Source of the DNA: Clarkia xantiana subsp. parviflora
Lineage: Eukaryota; Streptophyta; Magnoliopsida; Myrtales; Onagraceae
Direction: 5' to 3'
DNA: 64,000 nt
NCBI GenBank assembly: GCA_036873135.1
Contig: JAPTYO010000012.1
Coordinates: 11,168,090-11,232,089, forward strand
Shown: piece after piece, positions 46,301 to 57,765 of the stretch
How positions within the stretch are numbered: the stretch's first letter is position 1
How the letters are laid out: each line of letters opens with the position of its first letter
Notes under the pieces: generated by a model
Database searches by the model: none
Told to the model about the DNA's origin: nothing
What the model saw: only the letters and a program-made list of their open reading frames with translations
Program-made: the position numbers and the translations under genes

Positions 46301-49300
46301 CTCAAATTTATATTTCTAAAATTTAATATTTACAATTTAATCCCTATTGTTTGCTCAAGTCACCGTTCAAGGCCACCACCCACCACCTCCAAGCTGCCGA
46401 CCGCCACGAAACGGGCCGGCCACCACCCCACGGCACCGGCCACCACCGCTTGAGGCCAAAAACCACCCCAATTGGTGTGGGCCGGCCCCAATTGGTGGTG
46501 GCCACCTCAATCGGGGCCGGCCACCGCCAATTGACGGTGGCTACAGCCCCAATCGGGGCCGGCCACCACCAATTGGTGGTGGGTACAGCCCCAATCGGGG
46601 CTGGCCACCACCAATTGGGGCCGCCGGTCCCGATTGGGGCCACAGAGGGCTCCAATCGGGGCCCGCGGCCCCAATTGGTGGTGGACGGCCCCGATTGGGG
46701 CTGTAGCCACCACCAATTTGGGTCGGCCACCACCAATTGGGGTGGTTTTCAGCCCCAAGCGGTGGTGGCCGGTGTCGTGGGGTGGTGGCCGGCCCGTTTT
46801 GTGGCGGTCGGCGGCCTTGGAGGTGGTGGGTGATGGTCGGCGGCCTTGGACGATGACTTGAGCAAACAATAGGACTAAATTGTAAATATTAAATTTTAGA
46901 AATATAAATTTGAGGACTAAATTGAACAAAATAAAAGTATTTAATGGTCAAACTAACTGTTGACTAACGAAAATACCAAAAACATACAACCTCTCAAACA
47001 TATGGCACCAAAAGCCTACAAAATGAAAAAACATATGGCACCAAAAACCTACACAGGTCAAACATGTGGCACCAAAAGTACCTTTAACCCGAAATATAAA
47101 ATATAATCTTATCACTAATAATAGATCTAACACTATCACTAATAATAATATAATATCCCTAACAGTCAGTTACATTTTCGCTATAACATTCTACAGTGAA
47201 TATGCAAAGAAAACCATACGTAGAACCACATACTCATGAAATGGTGTGTCCAGACTTTGAAGTCTCTTCAATCTCAAATCGCTTTTCTCTAGATTGAGTT
47301 ACACAACTACTGAACATTCAATCTTCTCTAAAATGCTGTTTGCTTAAGTATGCAAACTAGGACTCTACCCGATTACGACGATCAGCTATAGTCAAAACCA
47401 TGATGCAGTATATTGATCGAGAAATATCTCCAAGTGCACTTGGTAGATATCAAAGTAAATTATCATTGACCAAAAGCATACTAAACCTAAAGCAGAGGAA
47501 AACTTAAATATCCTTCTTAGCATATATGGTTGAATCAGACAATATAGGACCTACCTGTATCTAGCATGATCAGCATTTAGTTCTCTGCTTAATCCATATT
47601 AAGCTTGATACTTATTTGTTTGAATATATTTCTCGCATCAAATCAAAGCCCATATTTTCTAACTGGGACTTGTCATGTATTCTCTCAAGCATGGGCATCT
47701 AATCATCACCTAGATGCAGTACATACAATAAATGTATTGCACGTCGCTCTCTCTCAAAAGTTTGACCAACTGAGCTATCCACTTCTTTCACTAAGTAGAT
47801 ACAATATATCCTGTAAGTTAACTATAATGAATTGTACTAACTTCTACTTTGGAAACATTTCGTTGTACTGAATGCCACTGCACCACCTAGTCACAACCTT
47901 TCGTTGTAACTTTGGAAAACGTATCCATGAGAGCGTAAATAAAAAATATAGAATGTCACTGTACCATACCCTTGTATTGGAGACCAAATTATCCACAACA
48001 CTTTTCTGCTGATCCAACTGAGTCTTCATAGTAGCAGCATTATCCTGTAAAAGAGTTAAGAGAATAGCTTCAAAGCTTTTTCAATAGGATATGTTCGGTC
48101 AGAAAATAGTAAGGTAGTAAACTGAGGTGATCATTTTGATACTTTGAACTAGCAAGCTATCCATCATACAGTGGCTCACATCATAAAATAGCGCATCAAC
48201 AGATTATAGAGCTCCGGAAATCCTGCCATTTCTGCAGTTTTGGGATCTTTAGCAGCTTATATAAAAGAGTTCTCTAAACCCAGAAATATTACCCCCATCG
48301 TAGCTATTTAAAAGAAAATCTTTCGAGTTTCAGCTTTAGAAGTATTTCTTTCCTGTTTTTCAAAGAAACAAAAATAAGGATTTTCACTAGGAACTGTGAT
48401 GTAATTACTTGATTAGAATATGTCGCAGGAAATACAACCAATCTGTTCAGGACTACTAAACTTAGAAGCCAACTTGACAGTCTTCTCCGACATCATGAGA
48501 TCACCTACAAGTGCAGAGTCCTAACACTAACTCCGGCAGATGTGTTTTAAGCATGAGAAAGGCTTTTTTGTTCATTAACATGAACTGCAAATGCACTTGA
48601 GCTGACTTTTCTAACAAATGGAAGAAAACAAGACACTCAATGGATAACATAACCATCCTCATGAGCATTAAAGACAGAATCCCTATAACCTAATATATCT
48701 TGATGATTTCATGCAGATCAACTTACAGCATAGGATTTCCGTCTTTTTAGAGCCTCACGCGCCAGATCCTCCTCTCCTTTTGAAAGAGCTAATTGTGCCT
48801 TCCGGTACCTATATTAAAAATTCAACCTTTGCTAAAACTACCGGCATAAACTATCTGGCTATGGTGGTATCATCGGGCCCTCCAAAAGTACTTGGATTAA
48901 AAATCTTAGGGAACCACAGAGCTCATATATTACCATTCCCCAGAAGCTTGTTCTGCAGCCTTGTATTTGTTTTCTAACCGTTTCTGAGATGCTATTACCT
49001 TGAAAAAAGGAAAATAACAATAAGTGATGTCAATTGGAATCTGGAGAAGCATGTAAATGAAAAATGCAGAAGAAACATCAAAGAGTTAAAGCATAAATCT
49101 CTTAATGAGAATGATAACAATTCACATTCCACTGCATATTTATTTTCCCAGTTACGTTCACTTTGACATAGCTCTTATTATACAGTCAGGGAAAGAAAAA
49201 GGTAACACATGGAAGCATGAACAATGGGAGAAAGGCAAAAGTTATGAGGTTTACTTGAGCTGTCGCTTGCCTCATTTTTATCAAGTCATCATTCATTTCA

Positions 49301-50520
49301 AGAACAGCCTGCTCCAAAACTTTCTCAGGGTCTTCCAAAGAACTGACCAGTGCATTTGCATAAGACTGCAATTATAAAACTAGTAGAAATTAAGTATGGT
49401 GAGATCAAATGCATGCTGCTTAATGGTAACATTATCGATATACATTGAGAGAGAACCATGCTTAAACCTTGACGACTCGAGCGAAGCGGTCAAAAAGATT
49501 CATACGAACACCAAGGCCACCACCCAGATTGCTGTTACAGCGATGTCCATTGTATAATTTAATGCTGATCGGAGCCACTTTTAAAGACCCCACTGCACAA
49601 TACATGCAATTGCAAGAGGCTGCTTAATTCTCTTTACTTATTCAAATGAGACTAGATGTGAGTAATGAGAGAGTGGGCCCAAGGGCCGGAAGAGCAAGAA
49701 AGGAAGTCATCAGCACAAATTTTACTATCCCTCGGGACAGACCAATAAATAAGTACGGATAATTTTGCTGAAAAGAGAAAGTATCATCAAATTAAAATTG
49801 GAGTTTTTGATATTTAACCCACAATAGACTAGATCGCCAGAAATCAAATTACCATTAGACGCTTTCAATTAGCAAGAAGTATGACACCGGATAATAACCT
49901 GAAAATACGAAAGGAACCAAGCCTAGAACAAGAACTCAAACATCAAAAACAGGACGACTGTGAGCTGCAAAAATGTCATCAATATAATCTTTTACTAGCG
50001 AACCAGAAATCGCAAACAGCAACATACTTACACAAATAACTTCACAGCGCAGAATAGGAAAAAGAACGGATAATGTTTCATCAGTCAGTCAAATGGTGAG
50101 GCTAGCTGGAAGAGTGATATTCCAACATCTATTCTGATATAATAAAACTTTCCACCATAAGTTTTTCGAACCTTAGGCTAACGCTGTTCCAAAAGCATAG
50201 TCGAAGTGGATGATAATCGTCTACCATCCCAACTTCGGTTTCTCCAACAGTGTCAATTAAATTATAGGAACTCGTAAAAATTTGGCATTGAGAATTGGAA
50301 CTAGAAAAATTCGTCATCCAAAGCCTCCAATTAGCAATCAGCTACGACTAGAATAAGGATCACAAAGAGAGAACGGTGGAAGAAAAGAACCTCCGCCAGC
50401 GCCATTGAGGAAAGAGGACCTAAGCGGCTTCTTCGTGAGACAGACGCCGTTGGCAGAGCTCGCCGAAGAGGAATACAATGAGCAAGACAGTCCAGCAACT
50501 ACTTGAAGCTTCATCGCCAT
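43370..50520 (-). CDS. VIPP1: VIPP1 / IM30, thylakoid membrane-associated PspA-family protein
   Basis: VIPP1 assembles into ESCRT-III-like rings and rods on chloroplast inner envelope and thylakoid membranes and is needed for thylakoid upkeep. Eleven exons join to 341 aa: 50346-50520, 49468-49592, 49255-49365, 48934-48998, 48727-48808, 47970-48044, 44804-44874, 44527-44609, 44183-44241, 43627-43710, 43370-43465. Residues 1 to about 88 form a transit peptide. The PspA/IM30 core starts [12 protein letters not shown] (89-100), the membrane-binding helix, and continues with [15 protein letters not shown] and long coiled-coil helices ([27 protein letters not shown]). The plant and cyanobacterial C-terminal extension is present (about 310-341, ending ELRQRAKEF). 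The exon 1 donor could be 3 nt further upstream (50349), changing only the junction residues. The intron between exons 6 and 7 is 3.1 kb because of a retrotransposon. Confidence 0.96.
45310..45933 (-). CDS. Gag-like remnant ORF of the VIPP1-intron element
   Basis: Starts at the ATG 25 bp inside the right LTR. The N-terminal part is a charged helix ([34 protein letters not shown]), like the coiled-coil start of gypsy gag proteins. The rest is a Pro-rich low-complexity tail. Ends at 45310 without a capsid or zinc knuckle, so it is probably truncated. Confidence 0.6.
   Translation of the reverse strand: MADEMNPGFLSLLKEERSKTTAATAELAKEIREERKADQAKNVEDISRLDKKVEALSATVEKIIAKIVSTRPPASSSQPQTPIQPLQPPPTSGSHRPPENSPSELQQFPSPLLLKSPQPPPVQPPFPSLPLPPPPPPSLPPPPSLPSPLTLQPPPLIRNHPQMKSDLSRQKYETLEHNNSSYLPFAPSFQKHQIRPPESILLFSPSL
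46140..47090. mobile_element. Foldback element, subfamily C, nested in the LTR
   Basis: The ends are GGGTTAAAGGTA...TACCTTTAACCC with long inverted arms (GTGCCACATGTGTAGG mirrored at the right). The GC-rich core (46360-46860) is a dense array of CCCCAATTGGTGGTGG and its complement. The flanks share GAAATATA (46132-46139 and 47091-47098), giving an 8-bp match, or 9 bp with one T/C change. The undisturbed left LTR at 45110 confirms the empty site. No transposase. Confidence 0.92.
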
Positions 50521-53253
50521 GGTCCGCGCTCTGCTGTCAGCTGCTCCGAAGTTGCAGAGAAAGAGATTTGTTAGGTTTTTTTTGGTAAATAAAATTGTTA
50601 GGTAACTCGGCTCCGTTCATACTTCATCGCCTACCTCACATTCTTTTTATTTTTCTTTTTCTCTCTACTTAAAAAATTAGACTTTCAAAAAAAGTCGTCC
50701 AACAGCGAACGCCCGATATTACCCCTCTATCTCGCAAGCCTCCTACTGAATCGGCACCATTCCTTTTCAAAATTCGTTATGTTTGCAAAGGCACATTTTA
50801 TCTTACAGTAACTCAATGGCCGGCCTATACGACAGCAGCTTGCTCACTCGAAATGGACAAACACAAACAACCGCCAATAGTCCCAATTTGTTTGCTCAAA
50901 CCCTAGACTGAAATGTCTGTTCTATCTCTGATTTATACTCTGCGGTGAAGCTTTCATCACTATATTTCGATCAATTGTTTTTAGTAGTGATATTTAATCT
51001 TGCGAAAAATGCCAAATTTTTCAGATTAAAGTTATAGTCGTTCCAATTCAAGCGGCCTATGTGATTTTCCCAAGTTCAACCAAAGCAATTTTTTTTTACT
51101 GTTTTTCATTACTTTTTCAGGTAGTAAGCTTTATAATGTGGCTCCATCACATCTTCGTATACATTAGGGGACATAGCAATTGGTTTCTCAATAAATATTG
51201 CCTCTTGTCATTAGTTAATTCGTTATTCCTAAGTATGATGCATTTTCATTAATACTGGTATCTCATTGTGTTAGTGCTTCTTATCCATAAAGAATGTTGG
51301 TAGTAAGATCCAAAATAAGTTGTTAGCACATTTATTTGTAAAAGATCTAAAATTAAGTTTCTGAATATCTTATCTCATTGTGTTAGTGCTTCTTATCTTG
51401 TGTTTTTTATTTTTAATATTTTCTATCTACTATAATAGTGGGTTTTTTCATTCTCAACATTTTACATTTGTTGAAAAGTAATTTTTTTCCTTTGAATGTA
51501 TACAAAGTTTATAGGAAAATAATGAATCGTAGAGGGAGAGGAGTTTCTTATTATCATTTGGATTTTGGTTTAATTTTTAGACTTTTAACCAAAACTTCAT
51601 CCATGTGGGTTGTGCTGGTTTCACCTATTATAATGTTAATGAATTACATATATTTCCCTAAAAAATACCAAACTTGTAATTACATTGTGTATAATCAACT
51701 TTATATTACTATATATATTCTCAATATAGGACTGACTACACATTCGCTACTAAACATAATTTTATGCTAATATGATTTCGGGTGTAGTAAGTCGTAAAGT
51801 GTTTATCAGCTCAAATGATAAGGTTCCAAACTTACAGGTATGGTACAGTCTGTATTACTTCCCCAACAAACTTTATTTCCTTATAGTTCTTATGATAAGT
51901 TTTGTGACCATGTGCATGTTGTTGTATCCAGTTTACCTACTCCATTATTCCCAATGCAACCCTGACTATATATTTTATATTTATTTATTTTGATCTTTTT
52001 ACATTCTTTAGTGTAATCATGCCTCAAGTTGTTTAAATAGATGATAAATTTAAAATGTGTTTTTAGTAAGTACCGTTAAGTAGTAGCTATTCTATATATT
52101 TTTTTACAGTCATTTACATATTCAAAATCCTAGTACGGAAATAACACGCATTTCTATATATGGAATTTTGTAATTATTAAGCCTAATAAAAGTTAGTAAT
52201 TTTAAGAGTGACATGTTAACATGCATAATCCATGATGCAGAAACTCCATTTCAGGAATTATTTAGAAAAAAAATAATAATAAGAGAGCCTATCTTTTGTG
52301 TATTCCTTTCTAATTAATTATTTGCTTTTAGTGAAATGCATGCACATGCCTACTCAAAAATTTAAATGGTTAAATTTATAGTTGCAAAAGCTCTGATCGC
52401 GTCTTTATTATTTGCATGAATACACTATGAAGGAGTTTGAGAAGCCGGAAAGAATGCTCAAATAGAATACGACAATCGAGCTCATAAAAGAGAGATTGGT
52501 CGGAGGTGGAGAAAAGGTTGCCACTGTCTCAAAAGAAAAAAAAAAACTATTTGAAGTTAGATGAGGAAGAAAAGCTCGATAACCAAATGAGTATAACAAA
52601 TTATTGGACATGTTATTATTTGAAGATATGAATCATTATGTAAGATAATCTAATTTTCCTTGTTGTGTTTCACTCATTGAGCATTAAATTACGTGATTTC
52701 ATTGTAAGAATTCAATGTTTGCATTATTAAGTTGGATGTCAACAGTTTTTCTGTTTAGAAATGTTCTCAATAATACATTGTTTTAGTCAACTAGCTAGAA
52801 CGACCACCTCACTTAAAATGAAGAATTATCTTCATATAGATTGTGATCGATAAAGAAGAGACTTGGTTGTAAGGAATCAGTTCTCTAGATATTCCATATG
52901 GATGAGGTAACAAAATTGGGTAAACTTACATGAACGATGAAATAATAAACTTCATAAAGTTGATCCATATCTTTAGCTACGAGTGCTTAAATATGATTCT
53001 TAAATTTGTTAGGTTAAGCAAGTCAAAGTTCTGTTTATACTCAAGTTATTTTGAGCATATATTGGTAGTTTTTAATGAAATTTGTATTATTAATTTATTC
53101 ATATAATTCATCATATATTATAATTCATCTCATGTATAACTACACTTATTTATTCAGATTTGCACGTGCAACGCACGTGTAGAATTCTCTAGCCTTTTTT
53201 TAAAAAAATGAAGTACTGTCTTTTTTAGTGTTTATATATATAATTATTATTTA
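50521..53253. other. VIPP1 5' flank and AT-rich intergenic DNA with possible Helitron remnant
   Basis: 50521-50700 should hold the VIPP1 promoter; no clear TATA signal was fixed. From about 51050 the sequence is AT-rich with only short frames of no recognisable family. CACGTGCAACGCACGTG followed by CTAG at 53189-53192 resembles a Helitron 3' hairpin, and TCTATCTACTATAATAG at about 51421 could be a 5' end. Both are weak. Confidence 0.35.
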
Positions 53254-54745
53254 GGGTTAATTAACAAATAGTTATCTGAACTTTATGTGAATGTGTAATT
53301 TGCTAATTAAACTTTTTACCAGATTGTTAATTGAACTTTTGTTGATGTGCAATTTGGTAGCTCCATTTATTTTTCCGCTAGTCGGAGCATCCACAGTGGT
53401 ATTACATATGGCCTAAATAAAGGTGGATCCTACATATTTTTTTATGTAAAGTGGAAAAAAAAAACATGCTGCAGTGGTTTTACATAGCAATCCTTAAAAA
53501 TGAGACACACGTGTTTTTTATGCTTTTACATAAAGCATTCCTTAAATATATAGAAAACACTATGTTTACGTAAAATTAATTGCTCTCTTTTTTATTCCAA
53601 AACCAGCGATTCTGGACAGCCTCCCTCGTTTTTTTTTTCAAATCAGCGGACAGCCTCCCTCATTTTTTTTGTTTGGCACCGATTCCGGACGAATATATAT
53701 AACGACCAGAAATTCTTTAGTAGCTTTTTCTTTCCCGGTTGCTCGAGCATTTGAAATTTAAGTTGAAATTTATTTTTTAAATTTATTTATGAAATTATGC
53801 TATATGATTTTAATTTATTTGTTTTACTAACAAAAATCATTCTTTTTCATTTAGCTCCATTCTTGTATCATCATCGAGGTTGGGTCGATCACGATCCTGT
53901 ATCATTGGAATTTTGTTAATCATAGCATGCATCATTCTTTACGACATCATTGTAACAATTTGACCATAATATTATGCGTAAGCGCATAGCGCGGGCTAGG
54001 TCCAGTATATATAACGAATATATATGTATATGAATCAATATGTATATATATAACGAATATATATAAAAAAAATATGCAATAATTGAAACTTTAATTATAA
54101 TTTTTTTAATTGGTTGTTAAAATTGAATAATAAAATATGTTTAAATAAACCATTGTAAACCTACAATTATGTAAGCATTAAGTATTTTATGTATTCCTTA
54201 AGCCACACATAAAAATCTTGTGTGACACTTTTAATGAAAGCAAAATATGTAATACAATTTTGGATGCTCTTATGGACGAAATATATTTCCTATAAATACC
54301 CTAATGCTCTACTATAATTCTAAAATAACATCAATTTTTATATAAAATTAAATATAAATCTCGAATAAAATTTTAGAATGATACATATTATGAAAAAAAA
54401 ATTAAATATATAACTCTCAAATTTCAATATTTAAAATTAAATACTTTTTTAAATGTTTATATCTTATAGTACAAATATTTTAATAAATTATTTTTTTGTA
54501 TTTTTCAGCTATATTTTTTATAATTCTTAACATTTATTATTTAGAATTTTAATTTTATATCAAATATCATCTCATTATATTAGTATAGTAAAAATTTTGG
54601 GAGTATTTTTGTCCAATAACGAAAAAATTGACGGAACTAGCTTTTTACAAAAATATAAAAGTTTAACTAGCAATTTGCTACAAAAAAATGACTAGAAATT
54701 TGCACATTGATGTGAAATTTTAACTAACAATTTGGTAATTAACCC
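53254..54745. mobile_element. Foldback (Mutator-like) element, subfamily D, with nested MITE
   Basis: The ends are GGGTTAATTAACAAATAG and its near reverse complement ending GGTAATTAACCC. A perfect 9-bp target duplication TATTATTTA flanks it (53245-53253 and 54746-54754). Arms share GACGGAA / CCGCTAG-type blocks. The middle (53385-54269) is probably a second MITE. No protein encoded. Confidence 0.85.
53385..54269. mobile_element. Nested MITE with GAGCATCCA / TGGATGCTC ends
   Basis: The short terminal inverted repeat GAGCATCCA...TGGATGCTC lies wholly inside the foldback element, with similar inner ends (GTATTACATATGG versus ATATGTAATAC). A target duplication was not identified. A string GCGTAAGCGCATAGCGCGGG then CTAG at about 53970-53999 may mark yet another small insertion. 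Confidence 0.5.
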
Positions 54746-54764
54746 TATTATTTATAAGACTAAA

Positions 54765-55036
54765 AAACTGTCCAAGGTTTACCCTATGTTAAAAGTAGAT
54801 ATCTGAAGTTTGAAATGTTAAAATGGGTTGTCCCATGTTTCATTATTGTTGAAATTTGGTGTCTCTACGCGTATTTTCATCTCCTTTCAATCATTTTCAT
54901 CAACGCACTCACCACTCATAATCCATAATTCCTTTCTTTTCACAAAATAGTCAAAATTCACTCAAAAAGTAGAACACTAAAAAAAAAAAATTTATAGCAG
55001 AGTGGTGTGGAGCGATTTCCAACGACAACGGAGCGT
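54765..55036. mobile_element. Truncated foldback MITE, subfamily A
   Basis: The left arm CTAAAAAACTGTCCAAGG and the interior up to AACGACAACGGAGCG match 15697-16230. The right half is missing. Between 55037 and 55194 there is AT-rich sequence with an A run at 55180-55194. Confidence 0.75.
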
Positions 55037-55669
55037 TGACACTACCAATATATTTTAACTCAATCAGCTGAGTCATTCTCAAGAAGATGTTTTGAATAAA
55101 ATTTTTCCAATTTGCCATTAGGAGCATGTACATAATTGTTGTTGATTATTTTCGGCTAATTCTCTTAAATAAAAAAGCAAAAAAAAAAAAAAAACTGTTT
55201 ATCTTTAGGGTCATAGCCGACCTTTAATTGGCTACAGATAAAATAAAGAGAGTGCTCATGCAAATTTTGTGAGAGCAGTGAAGAAATTAAAGGGTCATAG
55301 TTGTCCCTAAATCAACTACAAATAAAAGGGTCTCAGTCTTTCCTAAAACGACTACAAAGAAAGGGCCACAGGCACCCTTCAAATGGCTACAAATAAAGAG
55401 CGCTCCCGCAACATCAAAAGCGGGAAATAAGTGAAAGGGTACAGCCACCCTCCAAATGGCTACAGATAAAAGAGTAACCCCGCGAATCCAGTGAGGGCGG
55501 GGAAATAAAGAAAAGGCCACAGCCACCCTCAAAATGGCTACATATACAGAGTGTTCCCGTGAATCTTTTGAGGCCGGGAAGTAATTTGAAAGGGTCACAG
55601 CCACCCTTAAAACGGCTACACAAAAAGAGTGATCCCGCGAACCCGGTGAGGGCGGGAAAATAAAAGAAA

Positions 55670-56192
55670 GGGTTAACAGGTCTTTTGGTCCATGATGTTT
55701 GACAACTTTTGGGTTTTGGTCAATGATGTTTTTTTTACCTAGTTTTGGTACCATATGTTTGCAGATTTTTTCTAATTTTGGTCTAACCGTTACATTCCGT
55801 CAATTTTTTGACATGTACAAGTCACGTGATCCACCATAAACTTTCAATTTTATTCAATTTAGTCTCTCTAATACTTTCCTAACCTTTTTTTTTGTTCAAT
55901 TTAGTCCCGAAGTTTCAAAAATTCAATTGGACCTATTGTCCAATTGGGGTCAATTTTGAAACTTCGGGACTAAATTGAACAAAAAAAATGTTAAGAAAGT
56001 ATTAGAGGGACTAAATTTAAAGTTTAGAGTGGATCACGTGACTTGAACATATCAAAAAATGGACGGAATGTAACGGTTAGACCAAAACTAGAAAAAATCT
56101 GCAAACATATTGTACCAAAACTAGGTAAAAAAACATCATTGACCAAAACCCAAAAGTTGTCAAACATCATGGACCAAAAGACCTGTTAACCC
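55670..56192. mobile_element. Foldback (Mutator-like) element, subfamily E, complete
   Basis: Nearly the whole 523 bp is one inverted repeat. The left end is GGGTTAACAGGTCTTTTGG and the right end its reverse complement. A perfect 9-bp target duplication TAAAAGAAA lies at 55661-55669 and 56193-56201. The centre is CCAATTGGACCTATTGTCCA-like. It is inserted in a tandem repeat unit. Related to the truncated element at 7771-9215. Confidence 0.95.
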
Positions 56193-56774
56193 TAAAAGAA
56201 AATGGTCACAGTCGTCCCTCTAAACGGCTACAATCAAAAGAGCGCTCCCGGAAAATCGATGGCGGGTATTAAGTGAAAGGGCCACAACCACCCTCAAAAT
56301 GGTTACATAAAAGAGTGTTTCCCAAATCAGAGACGAGGAATAAAGGGTCACATCCACCCTCTAAATGGCTACAGTCAAAAGAGCTCCCGCAACATTGAAT
56401 ACGGTGAGAAAATGGTCACAACCACCCTTCAAATTGCCACAAATACTCCCGCATCAAGGCGAAAAATAAAGTACGGGTCACAGCCACCGTTAATCGGCTA
56501 CCAAATAAAGAGTGCTTCCGTTAGGTTGAAAACCCAAAAGGGCGGCCTAGGCAAAATCAGGAAATGAGAGGCGTGGTTGCAAGTTCAGAAATTGCAATCA
56601 TGGCAAAAGGAGAGAAATTAAGAAAACGAGGGACACGGTCGAAAATCTCTCAATCGGCTGTGGCAAAAGAAGAGAATAAGATAGATTAAAAAAAAAAAAA
56701 AAAGATCCCGCTAAATTGTCGCACCATGCGCAATTTAGGCAAAAATTAGGGACAAAAGTTCATGCGCATGTGAA

Positions 56775-57160
56775 TTGTCTACGACACGGCGTCTTCCAAA
56801 GTAAATTTCACGGCAAGCGAGACGGTTACAGTCTGCTCTCGCAGGTCGCATTTCAATGATGAGTAGGACTGTTACAGTCTGTTCCTACGAGTCAACTTCA
56901 CGGCAAGCGGGACGGTTACCGTCTGCTCTCGCAAGTCACCATTCAAGGATGAGTAGAACTGTTACAGTTTGTTCCTACGAGTCTAATGACAAACGGGACG
57001 GTTACAGTCTGATCTCGCGAGTCACTATTCAATGATGAGTAGGACTGTTACATTTTGTTCCTACAAGTCACATGACAAACGGGACAGTTACAGTCTGCTC
57101 TCGCGAGTCACCATTCAATGATGAGTAGGGCTGTTACAGTCTATTCCTACAAGTCACAAC
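56775..57160. repeat. Tandem repeat, about 85-bp units
   Basis: About four units, each with GGGACGGTTACAGTCTGCTC and GAGTAGGACTGTTACAGTCT, so each unit is itself a diverged two-part repeat. Confidence 0.85.
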
Positions 57161-57239
57161 CGACAATCAAGATCTGAAGTTTTCCAGCTTTCTGAGAGTC
57201 ACCCCCGACGAACGAAGCCTTAGTATTCAGCATTCGCAA

Positions 57240-57620
57240 GTCACGCCACTGAAGGCTTTTCGTTACTGCACGCCACTGGAGGCTTTACTTTCTGCACCGC
57301 TAACAGAGGCACCGCCAACAGGGGCACCGCCGACCGAGGTTTTACTTTTCCCAACGCCACTGGAGGCTTTACTTTCTGCACCGCCAACGGAGGCACCGCA
57401 AAAGGAGGCACCACCAACAGGGGCACCGCCGGCCGAGGCTTTACTTTTCTGCACGCCACTGGAGGCCTTACTTTCTGCACCGCCAACGGAGGCAACGCCA
57501 ACAGGGGCACCGTCGACCGAGGCTTTACTTTCCCGCACGCCACTGGAGGCTTTACTTTTCCGCTCTACCAATGGAGGCACTGCCAACAGGGGCACCGCCG
57601 ACGGAGGTTCTACTTTTTCG
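57240..57620. repeat. GC-rich minisatellite
   Basis: Repeats of GCCACTGGAGGCTTTACTTT and ACCGCCAACAGGGGCACCGC, irregular higher-order units of about 60-100 bp. The open frames here (about 100 codons) are repeat products. Confidence 0.85.
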
Positions 57621-57765
57621 TACCGTCCGAAATAAGCCAGGAGTTTCCTTGAAGATTCGAAGAATCAAAAGAAGATACACTTCCCAACCAAAATTAGTGT
57701 TTACTCGTCTTTGGACGAATCCCCTCGAACATGTTCTACGGGAATTCGCCCAAAGAGGGGCAAGC

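Larger units (their letters stand above)
44925..47164 (-). mobile_element. Short gypsy-like LTR element in a VIPP1 intron
   Basis: Direct LTRs 44925-45177 (253 bp) and 45959-47164 (254 bp plus a 951-bp nested element) start TGTTATGGGTCTTG and end CCCTAACA. The perfect 5-bp target duplication is GTCAG (44920-44924 and 47165-47169). On the minus strand a primer-binding site TGGTATCAGAGCC lies next to the right LTR, so the element runs minus, like the gene. Near the left LTR the minus strand reads EDKLVF, resembling the very end of a gypsy polyprotein (LEDKV). The 781-bp interior keeps only a gag-like start and this tail, so protease, RT and integrase were deleted. Confidence 0.93.
55195..57765 (+). 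mobile_element. 3' internal region of a third Tat-like gypsy element, tandem repeats
   Basis: The sequence is three consecutive tandem-repeat families: about 75-bp units with GGGTCACAGCCACCCT and AAATGGCTACA (55289-56560, interrupted by a foldback at 55670-56192), about 85-bp units (56775-57160), and GC-rich units (57240-57620). It ends in a purine tract CAAAGAGGGGCAAG followed by an LTR start. Elements 1 and 2 have the same layout of repeats before the 3' LTR. No gag or pol remains, so only the 3' end of the element is here. Confidence 0.7.

Noticed and set aside
46344..46929. Four long overlapping frames (119-160 codons) rich in Pro, Gly and Trp
   Set aside because: They come from the CCCCAATTGGTGGTGG array in a nested foldback element; the same period appears on both strands.
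57241..57595. 100-110-codon frames rich in Pro, Val and Ala
   Set aside because: Repeat products of a GC-rich minisatellite in a gypsy 3' region.
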